Positions 54,849-62,915 of a stretch of 64,000 nucleotides of DNA are shown here, one piece after another. The position numbers and the translations under genes were made by a program. Each line of letters begins with the position of its first letter. The stretch's first letter is position 1. The notes beneath the pieces were generated by a model. The model searched no databases, was not told the DNA's origin, and was given only the letters and a program-made list of their open reading frames with translations. The stretch spans positions 126,501-190,500 of the forward strand of contig NZ_FWXF01000003.1 in assembly GCF_900176285.1 (NCBI RefSeq), given 5' to 3'. This DNA is from Desulfacinum hydrothermale DSM 13146. GTDB taxonomy: Bacteria; Desulfobacterota; Syntrophobacteria; Syntrophobacterales; DSM-9756.

Positions 54849-55240
54849 GGTCATCCTTTCGCTGAAAACCTTCTCTTGAAGCTGGACCGATCCTAAAGCA
54901 CCCGCCACGTCCGGTCAACGCGTGGGTGCCCGTTTGTCCCATGCAAAGGGGCGCGCCAAGGCACTAAGGAATCACACGAGGGGCGACCATGGGGTGGCAG
55001 CTGGATTGCCGCCGATCCCAATCGCATCCCAAGTTCCCCGGACAGGCGCCCAAAGCGCTTTGCTATCATTGCAGCGGGCAGCCGATCCCCGCGGCCACGG
55101 AGGAAATGGAAATGCACCTGCACCTTGGGGCGGAGAGCCATTTTCGGACAAGCTCCTAGGAACGAACCACAAAAGGGAGTATGCTAGGGGCGTCAGGATA
55201 GAGCCGTAGCCGGAAAGATCTTCACAAAGGAGCAGCCTTC
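54849..55240. other. Gene-free 390 bases between divergent genes
   Basis: No gene recognised. Near 55135-55160 lies GCCATTTTCGGACAAGCTCC followed by TAGG, a solitary inverted end of the dispersed fold-back repeat. The promoter of the downstream dipeptidase must lie here but no clear box stands out. Confidence 0.5.
55135..55160. repeat. Solitary end of the dispersed fold-back repeat
   Basis: Reverse complement of the outer end of copy 4 (GGAGCGTGTCCGAAAATGGC) with one difference over 20 bases. No second arm or central palindrome is nearby, suggesting deletion of the rest or an end-only insertion. Confidence 0.55.
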
Positions 55241-56620
55241 ATGAATTTGAACGATATTTTCGAAAAGATCGATTCCAATCACGAACGATACGTGCAGGAG
55301 CTGGTGGAACTCCTTTCCATTCCCAGCGTCAGCACCTATTCCCATCACAAGGGCGATGTACAGCGGGCCGGCGAATGGATCGCGGCCATGTGCCAGCGGC
55401 TCGGTTTGGATGCCCGGCTCTACCCCACCGACGGCCACCCGGTAATCTTGGCCTCCCACTGTCCCCATGCGGACCGCCCCACCCTTTTGATCTACGGGCA
55501 CTACGACGTGCAACCCCCGGAACCCGTGGATGAATGGGTCACGCCTCCCTTCAGCCCCACCGTTCGGGATGGATTCGTCTATGCCCGCGGGGCCAGCGAC
55601 GACAAAGGGCAAGTCTTCACCTACCTCAAGGCCATCGAAGCGTTGATGGCCGTCCGAGGAGAACTGCCGATCAATGTGAAGCTCCTGGTGGAAGGCGAGG
55701 AGGAGATCGGCAGTCCCCATCTGGGAGCCTTCCTAGGCCAACACAAGAAACTGCTGCAAGCCGACGCCATCGCCATCTCCGACGGCGCCCAGTTTGCCCC
55801 GGACGTGCCCGCCATCACCTACGGCCTTCGCGGTTTGGCCTATATGCAGTTGGATGTGACAGGTCCCCGGGTGGACCTCCATTCGGGAAGCTTCGGCGGC
55901 CTGGTCATGAATCCCATTCAGGCCCTATCCACCATCCTGTGCAGTTTGAAGACGGACGGAGACCGCGTGGCCATCGACGGCTTCTACGATCAGGTGGTGG
56001 ACTTGGCCCAGTGGGAACGGAAAGCGATGGCCGAGCTTCCTCTGGATGTGGACCAGCTCCAGGAATATCTGGGCGTGGAAGATCTTTACGGGGAAGACGG
56101 ATACTCCCCGCTGGAACGCAAGACAGCGCGACCCACCCTGGACATCAACGGGGTGTGGGGGGGCTTTGCGGGCGAAGGGGCCAAGACGGTGATCCCATCC
56201 AAGGCGGGAGCCAAGGTGAGCATGCGGCTGGTGCCCAATCAGGATCCGGACAGAATCGCCGAACTGTTTCGGGCCCATGTGGCCAAGGTGTGCCCAGCCG
56301 GCGTGCAGGTGAAAGTCACCCACCTGCACAGCGCCAAGCCCGTGCTGGTTTCCAGGGATCTTGCCCAAGTGCAGGCTGCCGCCCGGGCCATTCGCACGGG
56401 GTTCGGCAAAGACCCGGTCTTCATCCGCGAGGGGGGATCCATCCCCATCGTCAACCTGTTCAAGGAAGAATTGGGCTTGGAGGCCATTTTGCTCTTGGGA
56501 TGGGGACGCCCCGACGACGGAGCCCATTCACCCAATGAAAGGTTTTCCTTGGAAGACTTCAGGAAGGGGATCCGTTCCGCCGTGGCCCTTTTCCATGAGC
56601 TGGCCGGGGAGCAACCGTAA
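55241..56620 (+). CDS. M20-family metallopeptidase (dipeptidase)
   Basis: 459-residue di-zinc peptidase. Metal ligands by family: histidine in IYGHYDVQPPEP, aspartate in GRGASDDKGQV-like YARGASDDKGQ, EGEEEIGSP with the catalytic glutamate, an aspartate in AIAISDGAQF and the final histidine in DDGAHSPNERF. A lid/dimerisation domain (about 200-330) contains DLHSGSFGG. Members split dipeptides or N-acyl amino acids. AAAGGAG lies 11 bases before the ATG. A CGGCAAG-GGG-CTTGCCG hairpin follows the stop at 56628-56644. Confidence 0.92.
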   Translation: MNLNDIFEKIDSNHERYVQELVELLSIPSVSTYSHHKGDVQRAGEWIAAMCQRLGLDARLYPTDGHPVILASHCPHADRPTLLIYGHYDVQPPEPVDEWVTPPFSPTVRDGFVYARGASDDKGQVFTYLKAIEALMAVRGELPINVKLLVEGEEEIGSPHLGAFLGQHKKLLQADAIAISDGAQFAPDVPAITYGLRGLAYMQLDVTGPRVDLHSGSFGGLVMNPIQALSTILCSLKTDGDRVAIDGFYDQVVDLAQWERKAMAELPLDVDQLQEYLGVEDLYGEDGYSPLERKTARPTLDINGVWGGFAGEGAKTVIPSKAGAKVSMRLVPNQDPDRIAELFRAHVAKVCPAGVQVKVTHLHSAKPVLVSRDLAQVQAAARAIRTGFGKDPVFIREGGSIPIVNLFKEELGLEAILLLGWGRPDDGAHSPNERFSLEDFRKGIRSAVALFHELAGEQP

Positions 56621-56627
56621 GGGAGAA

Positions 56628-56644
56628 CGGCAAGGGGCTTGCCG
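56628..56644. terminator. Compact hairpin after the dipeptidase gene
   Basis: Perfect seven-base stem with a three-base loop, eight bases after the stop codon; no T run, so weak as an intrinsic terminator. Confidence 0.4.
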
Positions 56645-56780
56645 CTTATGGCCGGGGGGCTTCCGCGCCTTTCTTCTTCACGTTCACACGCTCTGGCGGC
56701 AGGCCAGCCGGCCAAATAGGCGCCCCGGATGGAGACGAGGGCAGGGTTGGGGAAAAGGCGGTGAGAAAAGAGCGCGGTCT

Positions 56781-57098
56781 TCAATGGGGGCTGCCGTTGA
56801 ACAGGCTCAGGGGCTTCTCGCTTCCGTATGTCATTCGAATCTCTTCCAATAATTGGTTGGTGGCCTGTTCAATGCGGAAGATGTCGTTCTCGTCCACCGT
56901 ATCGTCCGATACATGCCGCAGGGATTCCTTCAAGCGCTGAAACTGCTGAATGATTTCCGGGCGAATCTTGCCCTCGCCCAGTTTGTGATCCAGCTCCAGG
57001 ATCGTGGTCACGCAGCTTTCGATACGCGCCCGAAAGTGTTTGGAGCGTCCGTCCTTCTTGCTCCGCTTGAAGAGTTTCTTCCACTTTGGCCCGATCAG
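56781..57098 (-). CDS. Small helical hypothetical protein, probable CTG start
   Basis: Conservative reading starts at GTG 57011 (76 residues). The same frame continues upstream with natural-looking sequence (KWKKLFKRSKKDGRSKHFRARIESC) to a CTG at 57098 that overlaps the stop of the preceding gene as CTGA and has AAAGGGGG five bases before it, giving 105 residues. The N-terminus is strongly basic, the rest is helical and acidic (LKESLRHVSDDTVDENDIFRIEQATNQLLEEI). No family recognised. Coupling to the zinc-ribbon gene suggests they work together. Confidence 0.6.
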   Translation of the reverse strand: MIGPKWKKLFKRSKKDGRSKHFRARIESCVTTILELDHKLGEGKIRPEIIQQFQRLKESLRHVSDDTVDENDIFRIEQATNQLLEEIRMTYGSEKPLSLFNGSPH

Positions 57099-57742
57099 AT
57101 CTGCCCCCTTTCGTTCAGCGCGTCCTGAAACACGCGGTAAAATTTCTTCTTGCTCTTGAGCTCCCGCTCCAGGAGCATCTTGCCCCTTTCCAGATCGTTG
57201 GGATGAATGACCAGATCCACCTGCCTGCGAAAGGCGGCAAAGGAGTCCATGCTCCGTTCATGCTCCGTGAGCAGGCAGAAGAAGGATTCTCTTTTCTGAG
57301 CCATGGAAAGATGTTGCACAAACCCCAGCAGCACGCGGGCTCGGTCGTCCGCTCCGGTGGGTTCCTCCAGGATCACCAAATCGTAGCCGCCATGGCGTAG
57401 GCGGCGAACCGCCCGGTCCGGATCCGGTTCCGTAATGGGCCCAAATCCCATCTCCGAAACGAGCTGTTCCAGCTTCCCCGCCCGATCCGAATCTCCGGTG
57501 CAGATAAGCGCGGTCCTGCCTCCCTCGTGGAGAGCATCCAGGAACAGATCTTCGTCCAGGTCCTCCGGCTCCAGGGCCTGCGGAGGCACCTCCAAGGGGG
57601 CCCGTTCCTGGGACTTGGAAGATTTCACCAGATTGGCATGCTGGCATCTGGGGCAGACGACCCGCACCGCTTTGCCCGCCGGTATCTTTTCATCCGGCAC
57701 ATTGATCGAGGACTTACATCCTTCGCACGTGATCTTCACCAT
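57095..57742 (-). CDS. Zinc-ribbon (MJ0042 type) protein with degenerate receiver domain
   Basis: About 215 residues. The N-terminus is a zinc ribbon with paired cysteines CEGC and CPRC (about 1-40). After an acidic linker, residues about 75-200 have the alternating pattern of a response-regulator receiver (TALICTGDSDRAGKLEQLVSEMG ... GGYDLVILEEP ... FFCLLTEH). The phosphoacceptor aspartate at the end of strand 3 is replaced (VILEEP) and no acid triad is evident, so it is probably a pseudo-receiver. The start is taken at ATG 57742; GTG at 57739 fits the GAGG spacing better. Coupled to the small gene downstream. Confidence 0.7.
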   Translation of the reverse strand: MVKITCEGCKSSINVPDEKIPAGKAVRVVCPRCQHANLVKSSKSQERAPLEVPPQALEPEDLDEDLFLDALHEGGRTALICTGDSDRAGKLEQLVSEMGFGPITEPDPDRAVRRLRHGGYDLVILEEPTGADDRARVLLGFVQHLSMAQKRESFFCLLTEHERSMDSFAAFRRQVDLVIHPNDLERGKMLLERELKSKKKFYRVFQDALNERGQI

Positions 57743-57851
57743 CACCTCGACGTTCGGATTCGGAATGTACCATCGCTTAGCCAAAGGATGCGCTTTTGGG
57801 TTGTTTTATGCCAAGAAGTCCACCAAGGTCAATACGTGCAGCGCGACGCCC

Positions 57852-58454
57852 TCAGCCAAGGCCATTGAAACCTTCGCGGGTCAGCAACCCGTAGGCATGG
57901 GGAGGGCCAACCTCTTGCCTGAGCCAGGTCAGGTTGTGCAGGATCAGGCGCATCTCCTGGAGCATCTCCTGGGCGGACGGATTTCGGCGTGCCATCCTTT
58001 TCAGGCGAGCTTCCTGCACCCTTCTTCGCGGAAACATCCACGCATCCAGGATGGGCTCCCACGTGAGCCCCGTCTCCGACCATGAGACAGCACACGCGCT
58101 CAGACCGTCACGTTCCCCGCCCACATCCCATCCGGCCAGAACAACGATCAAGGGGCCGTTCACCTCTTCTTCGCGTCGGAACACCTCCCCGCCCTGTGCC
58201 GCCTCAAGCAGTGCGGCGCCCACCACATCTTTCAGGCCTTGCACGTCCTGCCCACGGGCCCCTTCAACCCGCCTCCTCACACGCCCCACCGCCATCGGCC
58301 CCCCGGCCACCAACAGCACGCCGTGCGTCCCCAGCGGATAGAGTCTCCGGACGGCCACCACCTCCTTTTGGCCATCTTGGTGGACCCTCACGGCGCGACC
58401 GTCGGCGGCCAACGCCATGCCATTCCAGCCCACAGAAACGATCAATTGTCCCAT
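57852..58454 (-). CDS. Proteasome-fold (Ntn-hydrolase) protein, probably non-canonical
   Basis: 200-residue protein whose layout follows proteasome-type subunits: IVSVGWNGMALAADGRAVRV, VRRLYPLGTHGVLLVAGGPMAVGRVRRRVEG, a central helix pair, PLIVVLAGWDVGG with AVSWSETGLTWEP, and a last helix leading to VGPPHAYGLLTREGF. Active subunits expose an N-terminal threonine; here the chain starts MGQLIVSV and none is seen, so peptidase activity is doubtful. The ATG at 58454 is chosen because the fold starts there. No partner subunits or ATPase nearby. Assignment is by pattern only. Confidence 0.5.
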   Translation of the reverse strand: MGQLIVSVGWNGMALAADGRAVRVHQDGQKEVVAVRRLYPLGTHGVLLVAGGPMAVGRVRRRVEGARGQDVQGLKDVVGAALLEAAQGGEVFRREEEVNGPLIVVLAGWDVGGERDGLSACAVSWSETGLTWEPILDAWMFPRRRVQEARLKRMARRNPSAQEMLQEMRLILHNLTWLRQEVGPPHAYGLLTREGFNGLG

Positions 58455-58873
58455 GGCCCGTCCACCCGCTGATACATTCGCAAAAAGCGTGGGTACAGGA
58501 AGTGGCGGACAGCACCCGCCGCCCCGTGCCACCTCCGAACTTCTAACGCAGACCCAAAGGACCGGGCCACGAAAAAACGCCCGTCCCCCGCGTTCTCGGA
58601 CAAGTTGCCCGGCCGCGGTGGCCGCCATAACCCTTTATCTCAAACCGGACAGCCTTCGAGTCCATCGATGGGGCCCCCTTCATGACCGATCGGAAGATCC
58701 GCCGCGGCACTTCGGGCTGCTGAAAGCGGCGGACATCGAGCGCGGCATGGCCCCGAAGGTAGCGGGCAAGGTCCCCTTCTCCTCCACGGCGGATCTGGCC
58801 CGGAAGGTAAGGCAGATCCTGGACGCATCAAAAGATACCGGCGCGTGCATCCACCATCTACGGCCCGGGCACA
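58455..58873. other. Gene-free 420 bases
   Basis: No intact gene. On the plus strand about 58710-58850 a frame (FGLLKAADIERGMAPK ... FSSTADLARKVRQIL) faintly recalls the end of IS630-type transposases, but there is no start, no catalytic motif and no terminal repeat, so this is only a remark. Confidence 0.3.
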
Positions 58874-58908
58874 ACAAAAAAGCCGCCCCGTTTCAGGGCG
58901 GCTTTTTT
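58874..58908. terminator. Bidirectional intrinsic terminator after tRNA-Pro
   Basis: GCCGCCC/GGGCGGC stem flanked by A7 on one side and T6 on the other, about 16 bases after the 3' end of tRNA-Pro on the minus strand. Confidence 0.9.
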
Positions 58909-58917
58909 CCCATTCTC

Positions 58918-58994
58918 TGGTCGGGACGACTGGATTTGAACCAGCGACCTCTGCGTCCCGAACGCAGCGCTCTACCAAACTGAGCCACGTCCCG
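58918..58994 (-). tRNA. tRNA-Pro (anticodon CGG)
   Basis: 77 bases with encoded CCA. Acceptor CGGGACG pairs with CGTCCCG; anticodon stem CTGCG/CGCAG around loop TTCGGGA; T loop TTCAAAT. Anticodon CGG reads CCG codons. Confidence 0.97.
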
Positions 58995-59006
58995 ACCGAC
59001 GGAGCC

Positions 59007-59035
59007 CTTCTAGCAAAAAAGCTTTCGCCTGTCCA
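59007..59035 (-). promoter_or_regulatory. Promoter of tRNA-Pro
   Basis: TGGACA (5 of 6), 17 bases, TAGAAG (4 of 6) on the minus strand. The -10 box ends about 12 bases before the tRNA. Confidence 0.55.
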
Positions 59036-59290
59036 GTCTTTTCGCCCCTGCCTTCAAACCCACCTTCAGGCCGCCTCCGCTCACGCTAAACGCCCGCAGC
59101 TGCTCCCGGGTCGGTCGCCCTTCTCGGATTGGCACCGAAGTGTTATAGGATCGTGGTCGAGAAGCCACCCGACGGCCCGACGGGAAAGGCCGTGAGGAAA
59201 CGGCGCGGGGGCCTTCTTCATCCTGGCACAACGGCGTGGCACGGGAACCAAGATGCCCACCCGGTCTGTAGAAATGAAGTTTCGGATCTC

Positions 59291-61225
59291 ATGAAAGTGA
59301 AGCAGGAAGAGGAAATCGAAAGTACCCGGAAAGAGCCTCGGACCCTGGAGTCGGAACACCGCGGGGAGGACGACAGCCCGGAACAGCCCCTCCAGGTGGA
59401 CCTTGAGACCTTTCCCCATCTGCCCGGTGTCTACCTTTTCAAGGCCTCCACCGGACAGGTGCTCTACGTGGGCAAGGCCCGCGACCTGCGCAAGCGCGTG
59501 GCCAGCTACTTCCGCCCCCAACACTCCCTGCCCCTCAAGACCCAGGCCCTGGTGCGCCGGGCCTCCCGGCTGGACTTCGTGGTGACCCGAACGGAAAAGG
59601 AGGCCCTCCTTCTGGAGTCCAGCCTCATCAAGCGGCACCGGCCCCGTTACAACGTGATCCTTCGGGACGACAAGAATTATCCCGCCCTGAAGATCGACCT
59701 TCGGGAGCCCTTTCCCAGGCTTCAAATCGTGCGCCGCTTTCAGAAGGATGGAGCTCTCTATTTCGGCCCCTACCACTCCGCCCATTCCCTGCGGGAGACT
59801 CTCAAGGTGCTCAACCGCATCTTTCCTCTGCGTCAGTGCAAGTCCAAGAAGCTCCTGGCCAGAAAACGGCCGTGTCTCAACTATTCTCTCGGGCGATGCC
59901 TGGGAGCCTGCGCGGGAAAGGTCACGGAACAGGAATACCGGCGGATGGTGGACGAGGTGATCCTCTTCCTGCGGGGAAAGACGGATCGGCTGCAGAAACA
60001 GATCCGCAAAAGCATGCAGGAAGCCGCCGAGGCCCTGGACTTTGAGCGCGCCGCTCTCTACAGGGATCGCCTCCAGGCGGTGGAAGAGATGCTGGAGGCC
60101 CAAGTGGTGGTCTCCGAGCGCATGGTGGACCAAGACGTGCTGGGGCTTCACCTTCAGAACGATTCCGCCCACATAGCCGTTCTCTTCGTCCGTCATGGAG
60201 CCATCGTGGGACAGCGGGATTATTCCTTCCGACAGGTGGAGGAACAGCCGGAAGAACTTCTGGAAACCTTTCTTCAGCAGTTCTACGCCGAGGGAAGACT
60301 CATCCCCCGCGAGATCCTGGTTCCGTCCCTGCCCGCCGGACATCAGGTCCTGAGCGAATGGCTCTCAGATCTTTCGGGCCGCAAGGTTCGGATCTGGGCG
60401 GCTCAACGGGGAAGCCGCCGCGCCCTCTTGGACCTGGCCCAGCGCAACGCCATGGAGCGGGCCAAGGCCCGCACGGCCGCACCCGAAGCCGCCCACGCCC
60501 TGCTCACACGCCTTCAGGCCCGCCTTCATCTGCCCCGCATCCCCCACACCATCGCTTGCGTGGACATCTCGAACCTCCAGGGACGCCACGCCGTGGGATC
60601 GGTGGTGGTCTTCTTCAAGGGGCAACCGCGCTACGCAGACTATCGCCGGTTCCGGATCCGGACCAAGACGGAACCGGATGATCCGGCCATGATGGCCGAA
60701 ACGGTGGAGCGCCTCCTGGAAAAGGAAAGAGCGCTGGCCCGGCGCCTGGATCTGCTCTTGCTCGACGGCGGCAAGAGCCAGCTCAATCGAATCCTGGCCC
60801 TTCTGGATGAAAAGGGCTGGAGGGAGCAACTCCCCGTGGCGGCCTTTGCCAAGGAAAGGCAGAAGGACCTGGGCCAAGAGGGCCGAGGCCTCTACGAAAA
60901 GGTTTACCTGCCGGGGAGAAAAGACCCCCTCTTCTTGACCCGCCATCCGGAGGTGCTCCATCTCCTGCAAAGGATCCGCGACGAGGCGCACCGCTACGCC
61001 ATCTCCGGCTATCAGCGGCGCCACCAAAAGGAGCTCCTCTCCTCCGAGTTGGACCAGATCCCCGGCGTGGGCCCCAAGCGAAGGCAGACCCTGCTCAAGC
61101 ACTTCGGCGATGTGGAAGCCATTCGCCGTGCGGGATTGGAAGAACTGGCCCGGGTGCCCGGCATGCCGCGCCGCCTGGCGGAAAGGATCCACGGCCACTT
61201 CCACGGAGCCGGAAAAGCCCCCTGA
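59291..61225 (+). CDS. uvrC: Excinuclease ABC subunit C
   Basis: 644-residue nuclease of nucleotide excision repair making both cuts. GIY-YIG domain at about 45-125 (GVYLFK ... LYVGKARDLRKRV), cysteine-rich region PCLNYSLGRCLGACAGKV, UVR segment (about 230-270, UvrB contact), RNase H-like domain with IACVDISNLQGRHAVGSVVVF and LLLDGGKSQLN, and a C-terminal double helix-hairpin-helix (IPGVGPKRRQTLLKHFG). The N-terminus is about 40 residues longer than usual. The ATG at 59291 has only a weak GGA site; earlier in-frame starts look non-coding. A dispersed repeat begins at its stop codon. Confidence 0.96.
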   Translation: MKVKQEEEIESTRKEPRTLESEHRGEDDSPEQPLQVDLETFPHLPGVYLFKASTGQVLYVGKARDLRKRVASYFRPQHSLPLKTQALVRRASRLDFVVTRTEKEALLLESSLIKRHRPRYNVILRDDKNYPALKIDLREPFPRLQIVRRFQKDGALYFGPYHSAHSLRETLKVLNRIFPLRQCKSKKLLARKRPCLNYSLGRCLGACAGKVTEQEYRRMVDEVILFLRGKTDRLQKQIRKSMQEAAEALDFERAALYRDRLQAVEEMLEAQVVVSERMVDQDVLGLHLQNDSAHIAVLFVRHGAIVGQRDYSFRQVEEQPEELLETFLQQFYAEGRLIPREILVPSLPAGHQVLSEWLSDLSGRKVRIWAAQRGSRRALLDLAQRNAMERAKARTAAPEAAHALLTRLQARLHLPRIPHTIACVDISNLQGRHAVGSVVVFFKGQPRYADYRRFRIRTKTEPDDPAMMAETVERLLEKERALARRLDLLLLDGGKSQLNRILALLDEKGWREQLPVAAFAKERQKDLGQEGRGLYEKVYLPGRKDPLFLTRHPEVLHLLQRIRDEAHRYAISGYQRRHQKELLSSELDQIPGVGPKRRQTLLKHFGDVEAIRRAGLEELARVPGMPRRLAERIHGHFHGAGKAP

Positions 61226-61433
61226 GGAGCGTGTCCGAAAATGGCCTTTCGCCTTTTTGTGGCTTTCTGACCAGTTGAAATTTCACTGGCCCCGTGGTGC
61301 TTTTTGAATCCTCAGACAGCCTTGGTGGGGCGGGTTCCGAACCCGCCCCACCAAGGCTCAAAAAACATCACTTGGCACAGTTGCATCGCATTTGTCAGAA
61401 AGGCCAAGGGGCCATTGTCAGACACCCTTCGGA
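61224..61433. repeat. Dispersed fold-back repeat, copy 4 (most complete)
   Basis: Ends GTGTCCGAAAATGGCC and GGCCATTGTCAGACAC are inverted repeats of one another with few mismatches. The complementarity continues inward for about 75-90 bases (GGCTTTCTGACC/TGTCAGAAAGGCC, TGCTTTTTGA/TCAAAAAACATCA) to a perfect 41-base central palindrome (61318-61358, 20-base arms, one central base). The whole element can fold into one long hairpin. It starts in the uvrC stop codon; no coding sequence inside. Confidence 0.8.
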
Positions 61434-61505
61434 GGTGAAGAGTCGCTGGGTGGCAAGCCTGGACGACGCTCTTTTCATGAGCGCCTGCGGCCTTGGAACG
61501 GTTCG

Positions 61506-62051
61506 TCACGTCTTGGCGGAGTCGGCCTCGGCGGGGGTGAGCCGGAGCAAGCGCTCGCCCATCTTTTTCAGTTCCGGGTCTGAAAGCGATGCCAGCAGTT
61601 TCTTTTCCTCAGGGGTCAGGGGACGCAACGTGGGCTTTTTCCGTCTGCGGGGCACCTTCTTCGACTTGATCTTCTGAAGACGCCGATAGTTCGCGTCCAG
61701 CTCGGGATTCAGCTCTTCCACCTCGCCCACTCGCACCGCGATCTGCCGGACCACCTCCTTTTTCCACAAGGCGTTGATTCTTTCGCGCAGAGCCTCCTTA
61801 TTGATTTCCAGGTGGTGCTTCCACACACCGTCCCGGGCCACGATCACGAGGCGTCCATTCTTGAGGGATCGTGGCACCGTGTGCCGGGCCACGTGCTCCC
61901 CCACCAGATCTTTCCAGTCGCCCAGTGGATTTGAAGCGAAGGACGGATGGCGCGCAAGGACTTCCTTAACGAATGCGCGAAGGGGCTCCGCTTGGATCTT
62001 GGCCCTCGACGCCCGTTCCTCTTCCGGAGATCTCCAATCCATCTCTTCCAT
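61506..62051 (-). CDS. DUF721 protein, DciA-like
   Basis: 181 residues. The DUF721 core is at about 15-105: PLRAFVKEVLARHP, NPLGDWKDLVGEHVARHTVPRSLKNGRLVIVARDGVWKHHLEINKEALRERIN. The core resembles DciA, which loads the replicative helicase in bacteria without DnaC. A basic/charged C-terminal half (KIKSKKVPRRRKKP and a terminal helix) is extra. The ATG at 62051 (MEEMDWRSPEE) has GGAAGAGG close by; a start 28 codons earlier lacks family support. The DciA role is inference. Confidence 0.78.
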   Translation of the reverse strand: MEEMDWRSPEEERASRAKIQAEPLRAFVKEVLARHPSFASNPLGDWKDLVGEHVARHTVPRSLKNGRLVIVARDGVWKHHLEINKEALRERINALWKKEVVRQIAVRVGEVEELNPELDANYRRLQKIKSKKVPRRRKKPTLRPLTPEEKKLLASLSDPELKKMGERLLRLTPAEADSAKT

Positions 62052-62434
62052 GCCTCTTCCAGGTATCCCCCACGCACAGCGCCGGAAAAGGGGATCCTGG
62101 GGCGGCCCCCATGTCAGGACCACTTTTGCTTGCATTCACACCATCATAAGATGCCTGCCATTGCCCCTGCAGCCTGCTTCAACCCAGAATGCTCACAATA
62201 TACCTCAGCCGGTCCCTTAGCGCCCAGCCCCTGACGTGGCCTCCCCCTGTCGCAGACCCACAAACGCCCCCAGGGATCGGTGCGCCGGTGGCATCCTGCG
62301 TTGTGCGGGTCCAGGTGTTGGCACATGGGGCTTTTGCCCAGGAAACGATGGATGGCGCTCAGCCTTGGACATCTTCCCGCCGCGATTGACACCACCCCCA
62401 GGCTGTGCTATGGACGGTCTGCTTTTCAACTCCC
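62052..62434. other. Gene-free 380 bases before tRNA-Arg
   Basis: No gene recognised; holds the tRNA-Arg promoter at its right end and presumably the promoter of the DUF721 gene. Confidence 0.5.
62386..62414 (+). promoter_or_regulatory. Promoter of tRNA-Arg
   Basis: Perfect TTGACA, 17 bases, then TATGGA (3 of 6). Ends 20 bases before the tRNA. Confidence 0.5.
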
Positions 62435-62511
62435 GCCCCCGTAGCTCAGGAGGATAGAGCACAGGATTCCTAATCCTGGTGTCGCAGGTTCGAATCCTGC
62501 CGGGGGCACCA
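62435..62511 (+). tRNA. tRNA-Arg (anticodon CCT)
   Basis: 77 bases with encoded CCA. Acceptor GCCCCCG pairs with CGGGGGC; anticodon stem CAGGA/TCCTG around TTCCTAA; T loop TTCGAAT. Anticodon CCT reads AGG codons. No terminator is seen in the 23 bases before the convergent receiver gene. Confidence 0.97.
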
Positions 62512-62534
62512 GCCTGTCCATGTTCCACGCCATT

Positions 62535-62915
62535 TCATCGGCCGCCCAGGGCGGTGTTGAGCGCCGCCAGCAGCTCCTTCGGCGTAAAGGGCTTGGCAAG
62601 CAGCACCGACGCGCCTTTGCGATAGCCTTCCTCGATGGTTTCCGGCGTGGAAAAGCCGGTCATCATCACAATGGGCAGATCCGGACGATTCTCCAGAACC
62701 CATCCCACCAGATGCATCCCATCCCGGCGCGGCATTTTGAGATCCAGCACCAGAGCCCGGAAGCTCCGGCCGGGAAGCCTTTCCAGCGCCTCGTCCACGG
62801 AGGCGGCCAGCACCACGTCATAGCCCACCGTCTCCAACACCATCCGGCAGCTTTGGAGCACGATGGGATCATCGTCCACCACCAGGATCGAGTCTTTTTC
62901 ACTCACGCGCATCAT
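62535..62915 (-). CDS. Single-domain response regulator (CheY-like receiver)
   Basis: 126 residues, receiver domain only. All key residues are present: acidic pocket D14-D16 (VVDDDP), phosphoacceptor D58 (LVLDLKMP), T86 (MMTG) and K108 (AKPF). Without an output domain it probably relays phosphate or binds a partner. It overlaps the end of the histidine kinase gene by 17 bases, so the two are a coupled two-component pair. Confidence 0.93.
   Translation of the reverse strand: MMRVSEKDSILVVDDDPIVLQSCRMVLETVGYDVVLAASVDEALERLPGRSFRALVLDLKMPRRDGMHLVGWVLENRPDLPIVMMTGFSTPETIEEGYRKGASVLLAKPFTPKELLAALNTALGGR

Noticed and set aside
58710-58850. Possible IS630 transposase fragment
   Set aside because: Similarity is faint, without catalytic residues or terminal repeats; not strong enough to call.
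58640-58978. Open frame on the minus strand running through tRNA-Pro
   Set aside because: It translates the tRNA and terminator; no coding character.
59129-59290. 54-codon N-terminal extension of uvrC
   Set aside because: Arg/Gly/Pro-rich and unlike UvrC; the GIY-YIG domain follows the ATG at 59291 after a short leader.
62217-62528. Open frame on the minus strand across tRNA-Arg
   Set aside because: Typical spurious translation of a tRNA (TRIRNPVLYPPELRG type).
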